A model generated the notes under the pieces. It worked only from the letters and a program-made list of their open reading frames with translations. It had not been told where the DNA came from and did not search any database. Positions 8,505 to 16,632 of a stretch of 64,000 bases of DNA are shown here, piece after piece. Source of the stretch: Naegleria lovaniensis (Eukaryota; Heterolobosea; Eutetramitea; Acrasida; Naegleriidae); contig NW_025407869.1 in the NCBI RefSeq assembly GCF_003324165.1, forward strand, positions 186,001 through 250,000, read 5' to 3'. Every line of letters begins with the position of its first letter. The first letter of the stretch is position 1. The translations under genes and the position numbers were made by a program.

Positions 8505-11500
8505 TTACTCGATTTTTTTTCGCACTTTTTCGAAAATCACAATACTCTCGTCCTTATTTAAAAAGTCAAAAGAGGAGGAACCTTGTTCTTCGTTTTCTTG
8601 TGATGTCTGTACAGTAGATGCCATTTCTACGGGTTGTTGTTCTTGATTTGTTTCTAAAGTGGTTTCTGGAGCCACGATTTGTGCTACTTTCTGTTCAAGA
8701 ACGCTGATTTCCAGATTGATAGCTGTGATCTTTTCTCGTGTTTCCTCTATTTGTTTATCTAACACTTCACACATGTCAAACTCTTCCTTTTCTGCAGCTG
8801 CATTCAAGTCATCATTTAACTTATTTTCAGTTTCTTGCAACATGCGAAGAGTTTCTCTTGCATTTGCAAGCTTTTCCTCGTCAGTCAAACCACTGGCAAT
8901 GTCCTGAACAGCTATAGCTAGTCTCTCCTCCTCTGCAGCTTCGAGAGCAGGATTCAAAGCTAATTGTTGAATCTGTTCGAATTCACTGTCTGAAAGTCCA
9001 GTAATTGCCCGTAATTGCTCGACTTGATAATTGAAAAACAAAAGCAATTCATCAATCACATCAAACCTTAATTGAAGTTGATCTGGAGTTTCTACATCCA
9101 ATAACTTGGACTTGTTGCTTTGTAAAAAGTTAATCCTCTTCAAACATGCTCTTATCACTCGTTTAGAGTCAATAGTGTCAAATTGTTCAAGCCTCTTATG
9201 AGATGTTTCTAATTTTTGAACCAGTAAGTCTCTTTCTTCTTCTACTTGCTGCTGTTCCTTTTTGAGGTTTGGAATATTTGTTTCAAGTTCTTGTATTAAC
9301 TTGGTGAGTTTATCACTCTCTTCTTTACATTGGGCTGCCTCTTTAAATTTACGATTCTTTGCATATTCCAATTTATCAGCTTGAATTTTTGGAAGTCTGT
9401 CGTTGGCTCTTTGCAATTGTTGAGTTGAGTTGTCCAATTCTAGAGTTATTGAAGCAAGATTAGATTTAAGTGTAGATATTTGTTGGGTGAGTGCGCCTAA
9501 CTCCTTAATGAGTTGAGATCTATCGTCATTTGATGACGAAAAATCTTCCAACGTTTCAATGCCCTCAATAATCTCAATAATTTGACCAATTCTAACTTGT
9601 TGTGTTTGTAAATAGTCTTTATACTGCCGCTTATCCATCATTCTCTGATACTTTTTAGTCTCCTTAGACTCAATTAAAGCCAAATCCTTGTTGAGATTCT
9701 CAGAAAGTTTTTCGAAAGCTTCTACGTCCTCTAAATAGTTTTGTTTTCTCTTTTGGAATTGGTGCTCATCATTAGCTATGAGCTTAAGTTGATCATTAAA
9801 CTCCTCCTCATACTTCTTAATTTTGTCTGTGACATCATCAAGCTGTGCTAAAATTGATTTTTGTTGAGATCGTTTTTCTCTCAATTTTCTTTCCAATTCT
9901 TCAATTTCTTTGGAAATAACATTGTTTTGTTCAGTGAGCGCATCCTGTTGAATTCTCATATCTCGTGTGGAGGATTCAATTTGTTCTGTGATTCTACTCT
10001 TCCTCTTTTGGAATTCTTTCTCCTCCAAATTAATACTTTCTCCCATTCTTTTGATACGATTTGTCTCTGATTCCAGACGTTCACGACGTAAATCTCGAAG
10101 AGGGTTATTCTTCTTTACAAAGTCATCATAGTCCTTTTTGGATGTCGAAAACGAGAAATCAACACGAGAGTACACTATGGAAATTTCCTTCTTCATATCT
10201 CCAAGTATTTTACCAATATTTCCAATATAACCATCATTGTTCTTTTCTTTGACCTGAATATCCTCAACTTTGTTTCTCAAAACTTTTAGTTCTTGTTCAA
10301 TTTTATCCGCAGCCTCGAAATCTTCCATCTCTGTAAGTTTGTCTAATTCCTGCTCCAACGATTGTATTCTTTCCTGTAAAATTGAAAATTGATTTTCCCT
10401 TTTTTCTTGAACCTTCTTACGTTCTTCTTCAAAAATTGATGATATTTTGCTACTGAATTTGGTTAGTGAAGAATTAACTGTTGATTTGATATTTAACCAA
10501 TCTCCGTCAATCACATCTTTTTCATCATCCTCTCTAATATTTTCTTGAATTTTTACAGAAGGAGAATTTGATTGCTGATCTCTGTTGCTCTTGATCGGTG
10601 GCTCTTCGAGAGGTGTCGATGAGCTCTTACTAACCGAAGGACTGCTAGATCCATTGAGAGAGGGAGAATAAATATCTGTTGAGTTTGTTCGATCTAAATT
10701 CCTGCTACGGGGCTTCACTTGTACAGTGGTAAAATCCAAATCATCTGATCCAGTATTGGTGATTGGAGTGGCGACCGAAGAATTGCCATTTGTTGTGCTA
10801 ATTGGTGATGGATTCTTTGATAAAAATGTAGAAATAGTTGAATCATCATTATCACTGCTTACACTGTTGTTTGTGACGGTTTCTCGAGAAGCAGGAACAG
10901 GTGTGGCAGTCACAGAAGGTGTAAGCTTTTCAACTGGCTTCTTTGAGTGATTATATTCCGCCTCCTTTCTAGAATCCTCCAATTCCTTTATATCGTCATC
11001 AACCTTTTTAGATGGATTGTTTTTTGCAATATTGTTTGAGGGTTCTTTTCTTCTTCGGGATGGCTTTTGTTTGTTGGCTGTATTAATTTTGATTTGGGTT
11101 GGAGTTTGACTGTAATCGTCTTCGTCTGCAATTGGTGTTGTTGCAGAGGAAGAAACATGGTTTGATTCCTCTGTTGTATCGTCGTTATTAATAAAGGAAA
11201 ATTTAGAGGTTTCATGGGATTGAGAAGAACTTCCGACGCTTGTTGACGACTTCTTTGAGTCGCTTGAAGTACTGTAATTACAATTATGAACAGTGTTGAT
11301 TTGGTTGTATGAAAAACAGTGAGAATGACGTATGAATTGCCAAATTAAACAATTGGATAATGAATTACATACGTAGAATATGTTGATGTATTTCCGTACG
11401 AATGAGTGTGAACGCTCATTCCTCCAAATAATGAATCATCATTTTGTTCTATTGCGTTACTGCCGTTACTGTTGTTGTTAGTGAGGTGAGACGCTGTTGA

Positions 11501-11626
11501 TGCTCCTTGTCCTCCCGATGTATCATTGTCTTTCTTTGAAAAGGGAGGTTCGTATTCAGCAGTAGGAGGTGTTTGTTTTTTAGGAGTACTTGGTTTGTTG
11601 TTGGAACCTTTGAAAAACCCAAACAT
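8505..11626 (-). CDS. Coiled-coil protein with UVR-like motifs, truncated by the transposon
   Basis: Two exons in the current allele: complement(join(8505..11271, 11373..11626)), with a 101-bp intron (GTATGT/ACAG). Without the transposon the gene is complement(join(5808..6126, 8545..11271, 11373..11626)), 3300 nt and 1099 residues. The N-terminus MFGFFKG is followed by about 270 S/T/N-rich residues. Long coiled coils fill about residues 270-850. Three segments look like UVR motifs (short helical hairpins): MEDFEAADKIEQELKVL, NRKFKEAAQCKEESDKL and EKEEFDMCEVLDKQI. The truncated version gains a 12-residue tail (IVIFEKVRKKIE) encoded by the transposon end and loses three of four SSFDF motifs. 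Function unknown; a scaffold or cytoskeletal role would fit the shape. Confidence 0.8.
8519..8542 (-). repeat. Right terminal inverted repeat of the transposon
   Basis: Exact inverted match to 6127-6150, followed directly by the TA target duplication at 8543-8544. Confidence 0.95.
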
Positions 11627-11883
11627 GCTGTTGTAGTTGATGAATGCAACAAGTTCAAAGTGGTACAGCGATGTGTCCTATTTTTTATTGTTGTGATTTT
11701 GTGATGACCGGGTCATGATGATGTAACCCAGGCAATTTGTGCTGAAGCAATCATTGATGGTGAAAATACCCGTTTTAATATGAGGAGGAATTACATTATA
11801 TAATTTAGTGGAGATTGGGATATAACAATGAAATATTGTTGAAGAGAAATTATTAAATAATTGTTATTGTTGGTGATTCAGTC

Positions 11884-12451
11884 CTACTCAATTTTTGGAT
11901 TCACTGGTGGACGAAAGTTCACTCCCAATGAATGATGAGCACAACTTTCGAACGAAACTCTTTGCTTGTAGCAGTCTATAGCCCGTGCATTGAGGAAGGA
12001 GCCAAGATTTACATTGTTGTAAATCAGTAATTTCGAATAATAATACAAATAATAATCAGAAATTATCATCAACAATAATTCGGAAATACGTTACCCTTGT
12101 AATCATATTCACGGGTTCTCAAACAATCAACAAGTGATGAGAACTTTTGTTGGCATGGTGAATTCAAATACTCTGTAGCAAGCCCAAAAGCACATTTACG
12201 GCAATTAATACTCTCCTTCAAACAATCTATCCGTATTATGATGAAAGAAAAAAAGAAATAGTAAAATGATGCCGATGATTGAAAAGTCATCAATTGATGA
12301 AATAAGAGAAGGCCAATTTACCTTCAGGATTTTCACTCTTTGATTTACATTGCAAAAAATCAGCGTTCTCTTTCTCACATTTTGTGAGGAGACCAGGAGC
12401 CAAAGCAGCAATGACAGCACTTGAGTCGATAGAGTATTCTTGAGAAGCCAT
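11884..12451 (-). CDS. NDUFA8: NADH dehydrogenase (complex I) subunit NDUFA8-like, twin CHCH protein
   Basis: Three exons: complement(join(11884..11975, 12095..12226, 12322..12451)), 117 residues. Introns of 119 and 95 bp have GTAACG/ATAG and GTAAAT/ATAG ends. After splicing, four CX9C motifs appear: CEKENADFLQC, CLKESINCRKC, CQQKFSSLVDC and CYKQRVSFESC. The last is formed only by the exon junction, which supports the model. Two CHCH domains in series, with the start 'SSAVIAALAPGLLTKCEKEN', match the complex I accessory subunit NDUFA8. Such proteins enter the intermembrane space through the Mia40 route and are oxidised there. The protein is shorter than the animal version, ending soon after the fourth motif. 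Confidence 0.85.
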
Positions 12452-13141
12452 TTTTTTCGTTAATCCCAAAGGGATCGTTCTCGTTGGTCGCATGCTGGAG
12501 GTACTTGAAAGTTGTGGTTTCGTCTACCCTCACCTTTGTTGGCCATCCTATCCGAAGCACAAGTATTCACAACAACAAGAAAGATGAGATAAACAGCCGA
12601 ACAGTACCTGAAGTCCAACGTGGTAGCTGAATAATTTGAAAGATGGGCATCTAAATCACTCAAAATGCCACCGAGTCTTTTTAAGAAAGAGCTCTCAATG
12701 CAAGATCTGTGCGTTGGTCTTGTGAGTGATGTTCGAATTATATTACAAGTCTTATGTTTCTTATATTGCTCGCCTTTATTGAGGTTTCACTCGGACAATA
12801 AAAGAGGAGGTCTTATTCTCGAGTAAAAATCATGCATTTCAAGGTTAATTTGTCAGCATCTCCCATATACTGTTTCGTTAGAATTACGGCCTTATGTAGC
12901 ACATGGTTACGTCAATAAGGTACCTTCAATTTAAATGAGTAATCTTTGGGATTTTGGGAAAAACCACAATTTTGGGGTGAGATTGAGAAAAAGAAGACGA
13001 GTTGAGATTCATTTAACAAAAAAACAAACCCACCTTGTTTCTATCATCAACCAAACACAACCACTTCATCCTTGTTATCTAATGAGCTTCTTAACAAAAT
13101 TGGGCTGGAAAACTTCAGCCAAAAATAACAACACAAAAAAA
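12452..13141. other. Space between NDUFA8 and the UBX gene; no firm gene
   Basis: This is a divergent promoter region for NDUFA8 (minus) and the UBX-domain gene (plus). On the minus strand an open frame runs from about 12830 to 12612, ending at a possible 5' splice site (TTCAG/GTACTG). It could join an exon starting ATGGCCAAC at 12545, but the joined frame stops 9 nt before the NDUFA8 ATG and matches no known family. It may be transcribed leader sequence. Confidence 0.3.
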
Positions 13142-14467
13142 ATGGAAGACGATTTGTTAATGTCCTTCTTGTCAGTGACTGGTGAGACCGATCCAGAAAG
13201 CGCACAACATTATCTAGAGGCTGCAAACTTTGACTTGCAAACTGCTGTCGAGCTATTCTTTTCAAATCAACACCAGCCTTCCTCTAGATCATCTGCCACA
13301 ACAACAAAAACCACTTCCGATGAAATTAGATCACCTATCCCGCAGCAAGCATCAAGGCTTTACGATTCATTCCAACATCAACATGATTATCAAGGCTTTG
13401 GTAGTAGTAACTACAATTATCCATCCTATATGCAAAATTTTAACAGCTATAATCAAAGAGGACAAAACCAACAATTCCAATCTGCATCAAGACTAACGAA
13501 TTCTGGTGATGAATTTTCGGAAATGTTCAAAAAGCCAGAAATTGTATTCAAAGGCACTTTTGAAGAGGCTAAACAAACAGCAGAAATGGAAGGCAAGTGG
13601 TTGATTGTTGAGATACAAAAGGATGATGTGTTTGATTGTCATCGAATGAATAGAGACACTTGGGGTAACGAACTTGTCCAGGCTGTACTTTCTCCATTCT
13701 TTATTTTGTGGCAAGCTGATGAAGGTACAAACCAGGCTACATTTTTCAAGGGTAGATATCAAGTGTTTAGTTATCCATTTGTTTGTGTCATTGATCCTAG
13801 AACTGGAGAGAATGTAAAAACATGGGCTGGAAAATTTATTGACGCATCAACCATGGTTGACAGTCTTCAGAATTTTGTAGACAGCCATTCTTTATTGGAT
13901 CACCTTCCTTCTCCTTCACCCAGTACTCTTCATGCACCCAATCCTTTTGAACATGTTCAGATTCCAACAGTTTCTTCTCAAAACCGTCCTATCAACACCG
14001 AAACTATGGATGACGAAGACGAACAATTAAGAGCAGCTATTCAAGCCTCGATTGAGGAAGCCACAAAGATGAATACCTCAGCCGACGAAGATGTTCAAAT
14101 TATTGAAAATCCCTCTCAAACAACTACCTCTAACACTACCACTCAACAGCCAACCTCTCAGCCTATTGTTGAACCTGCAGATAAGAAGATAAACGTTTCA
14201 GATTATCTTACAGAGCAAGGAGATACCACCAGAATTCAAATTAGATTTCCAGATGGAAAAAGAGAGGTTATTAAGATTCTTAAGAATGCTCCTCTTGCAG
14301 CAATTTATGCAGTGTGTAGACAAAAATTGCAAGGAAGTTCCATTACATCTTTTGTTGTCACGTACTTGGACAAGACTCAAAAACAAAAGAATGTCGACAA
14401 CACTTTAGATAGAACATTGAATGATGAAGGTCTATCAGGCGTTGCCTTATCTGTAGTTCAAGAATAA
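13142..14467 (+). CDS. UBXN7/Ubx5-like p97 (Cdc48) adaptor: UBA-like, UAS, UIM, UBX
   Basis: 441 residues from the ATG at 13142, which follows an A-rich leader and opens directly into the UBA-like helix bundle. The frame is open further upstream from an ATG at 12935, but that extension is basic and unlike the family. Domains: UBA-like (1-45, 'MSFLSVTGETDPESAQHYLEAANFD'), a Q/N/Y-rich linker, a UAS thioredoxin-like domain (about 125-250, 'WLIVEIQKDD', 'YPFVCVIDPRTGE'), a ubiquitin-interacting motif (about 290, DEQLRAAIQASIEEA) and a C-terminal UBX domain (about 365-441, 'IQIRFPDGKREVIKI'). This order is that of UBXN7, which links ubiquitylated substrates and cullin ligases to p97 in nucleus and cytosol. 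Confidence 0.9.
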   Translation: MEDDLLMSFLSVTGETDPESAQHYLEAANFDLQTAVELFFSNQHQPSSRSSATTTKTTSDEIRSPIPQQASRLYDSFQHQHDYQGFGSSNYNYPSYMQNFNSYNQRGQNQQFQSASRLTNSGDEFSEMFKKPEIVFKGTFEEAKQTAEMEGKWLIVEIQKDDVFDCHRMNRDTWGNELVQAVLSPFFILWQADEGTNQATFFKGRYQVFSYPFVCVIDPRTGENVKTWAGKFIDASTMVDSLQNFVDSHSLLDHLPSPSPSTLHAPNPFEHVQIPTVSSQNRPINTETMDDEDEQLRAAIQASIEEATKMNTSADEDVQIIENPSQTTTSNTTTQQPTSQPIVEPADKKINVSDYLTEQGDTTRIQIRFPDGKREVIKILKNAPLAAIYAVCRQKLQGSSITSFVVTYLDKTQKQKNVDNTLDRTLNDEGLSGVALSVVQE

Positions 14468-14614
14468 TTAAATTTTATCATGTTTAATAAATTTCAATAT
14501 TCCCCAAAAACTTTTTCAACAATGAGCAGGGAACTTTTGTGGCAACTCTGAGCTAGGACAAAACAAGAACACAACAACTGACACTTGTTTGGAGAACAAA
14601 AGCTCAAATCAAAT

Positions 14615-15203
14615 TTATTTCTTATACTTTTGAACCAACTCATTGACCAAAGCAACGTATTGCTCCATGGCATCCTCCTTGGACATACCTTCCTTTTCCT
14701 TCCAAGCATCCCTTTTAGATTGCAAAGCAACAGCATTGATCATTCATTAACAAGACAAGGCTTCATAGAATGAATACTTACCACTTGGCTCTTTCCTTCA
14801 TGTTGAAGATGCTTGGTTGTTCAGTGTTGACGTCACCAACAGTAGCTATCGAGAGGAAATTTGTGTGTAGTATTAAAAGGAAACGATTGACGGATGATTT
14901 CGTACATCATCAGGACATGATCAATAATGATCCGTCAGATGAAAATATTGCTCACACCCAGTATAAAACGTACCTTGCTTGTACTATAGAGTGTTAAATC
15001 AATACAAGTGTTCAATCACACACAACAAAGGATCATTCAAATCGATTGCAATATCATAACAATTTGACATATGAGATCATTAGTTCATACAATTCAAACA
15101 AACATACCAAAGAATAGAGCAACAACAATTCTTCGTTGGTTGGTCCGGAAGTAATAGTCTTAATAGTTGCAGCAGCTTGTTCGAATTCAGTTTGAGAAAC
15201 CAT
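14615..15203 (-). CDS. ACBP: Acyl-CoA-binding protein (ACBP)
   Basis: Four exons: complement(join(14615..14711, 14782..14845, 14974..14983, 15108..15203)), 88 residues, the normal ACBP length. The second exon is only 10 nt (TACAAGCAAG) between ATAG and GTACGT. It is required to restore 'LLLLYSL-YKQATVGDVNTEQP', where the conserved YKQAT segment binds acyl-CoA. Other family marks: 'PTNEELLLLY', 'NMKERAKWDAWKEKEGMSKEDAMEQYVALV' and a C-terminal KYKK. The protein buffers and transports long-chain acyl-CoA esters in the cytosol. The start is the ATG at 15203 (MVSQTEFEQAA); upstream in-frame codons do not resemble the family. Confidence 0.92.
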
Positions 15204-15661
15204 GGTTCGATGAGTATTTTTTGTTTGTGAATTTTCCTGAGTGCGATCCATCAAATTTGACGAGACAATCAAGTCGACTTGTGTTGCATCGTTGCTGAGC
15301 TTGACGTTACAACTCTTGAACAAGAAGAACGGAGTAATCACGAGAATTGATCAAGTGTGTTTTGTGTCAAACAACACTTGGTAAGCTGAGAGTATTTCTT
15401 CCTGCTTGTTGTTTACGAAGTTGGCTGAATGCAGCATTGTACCACATTCTTTGCAACTCGTTCGGGACATTGAAAGACGTTGTTTGAATATGTCTCTACA
15501 TGCATTGCTTTGTGTTTTTATTGTGTTGTTATTAAGAGCAAACGAAGATCCATTCAGCAGCACTCCAACAAACAAAAACGTCCTTCATTGTAAACTATAT
15601 TTTCTGGTTAACCAGAAAATTTGAAAAATTTTGAAGAAAAAAATACGCCAAAACATTCACA
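15204..15661. promoter_or_regulatory. Divergent promoter region, ACBP and ribosomal protein eL8
   Basis: 458 bp lie between the divergent start codons of ACBP and eL8. Small open frames here have no family resemblance. The sequence just before the eL8 ATG is A/T-rich (GAAAAATTTTGAAGAAAAAAATACG). Promoter function is inferred from gene orientation. Confidence 0.4.
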
Positions 15662-16520
15662 ATGGTTTGTATCATTTTTTGTTCAACAAAGCCTCTGACC
15701 ATCCAAATCTATTGTTCCCATTCGTATCACTAATTTTTCATAACAGCCTCCAAAGAACCCACAATCAACAGAGAAGAAGGCCAAGAAGGTTATCAAATCC
15801 TCCGCCAAGAGAATCCAAAAGGGTGATTTCAAAAACTTGATCACCCCTAGACCAAAGGACATTGGTATTGGAAGAGATTTGCCAGCCAAGATGGACTTGA
15901 CCAGATTCGTAAAGTGGCCAGTCTATGTCCGTCTTCAACGTCAAAAGAGAGTTTTGATGAAGAGACTCAAGATTCCACCTGCAATCAATCAATTCAGAAT
16001 GGTTGCTGATAAACCTTTGGCTCACACTGTTGTTCAATTCCTTGCCAAGTACAAGCCAGAAGATCCAACACAAAAGAAGGAAAGATTGAGACAAGCAGCT
16101 AAGGACAAGGTTGAAGGAAAGGCAGCTACTCCAAAGAAGTCCGAACCAACTCTCGTTTCTGGTATTAACGAAGTTGTCAAGGCCGTCGAAAGAAAGCAAG
16201 CTTCATTGGTTGTTATTGCTCACGATGTTGAACCAATCGAACTCGTTTTGTTCCTTCCTGCTTTGTGTAAGAAGCTCGATATTCCATACGTTATTGTCAA
16301 GTCAAAGTCCAGATTGGGCCAATTGGTGCACATGAAGAATGCTGCTGCTGTTGCTTTGACTGAAGTCAAGAAGGAAGACAGAGACCAATTCTCCAAGATT
16401 GTCGAAGCTGTCAGAGGTGCCTTCGTTGAAAGATTCAGAACAATCAACACCAAGTGGGGTGGCGGTAAATTGAGCAAGAGATCCCTCAATGAACAAAAGA
16501 ACAGAATTAAGAAGCTCTAA
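15662..16520 (+). CDS. RPL7A: 60S ribosomal protein eL8 (L7a)
   Basis: Exons 15662..15664 and 15747..16520, 258 residues. The first exon is the ATG alone, followed at once by GTTTGT and an 82-bp intron ending AACAG. The second exon continues PPKNPQSTEKKAKK. Family motifs are unmistakable: 'DLTRFVKWPVYVRLQRQKRVLMKRLKIPPAINQF', 'VIAHDVEPIELVLFLPALCKKLDIPY', 'SRLGQLVHMKNAAAVALTEV' and 'WGGGKLSKRS'. The protein belongs to the L7Ae/L30e/S12e RNA-binding group and binds kink-turn rRNA in the large subunit. Codon use is more biased to C-ending codons than in its neighbours, as expected for a highly expressed gene. Confidence 0.97.
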
Positions 16521-16632
16521 ACAACCAATTATAATAAAAAAACCTTTAAATTTCATTTATTGTTGTGAGGATTAAGGAAAATTCTCTCACTAGTACGATT
16601 CGTTCAACCAAGCTTTGTTAGATAACAAAATC

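Larger units (their letters stand above)
6127..8542. mobile_element. Complete Tc1/mariner (IS630-like) DNA transposon, 2416 bp, two genes
   Basis: The element begins TTGTGATTTTCG and ends CGAAAATCACAA. A perfect 24-bp terminal inverted repeat covers 6127-6150 and 8519-8542. It is flanked by TA at 6125-6126 and TA at 8543-8544, the target duplication typical of Tc1/mariner/IS630 elements. Inside are a full-length DD34E transposase (minus strand) and a divergently transcribed coiled-coil gene (plus strand). The right subterminal region carries direct repeats of a GATCGATTTTTTCGA-like sequence. Both ends match perfectly and the transposase is intact, so the insertion looks young. It sits in the coding sequence of the 5808-11626 gene. 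Confidence 0.93.
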
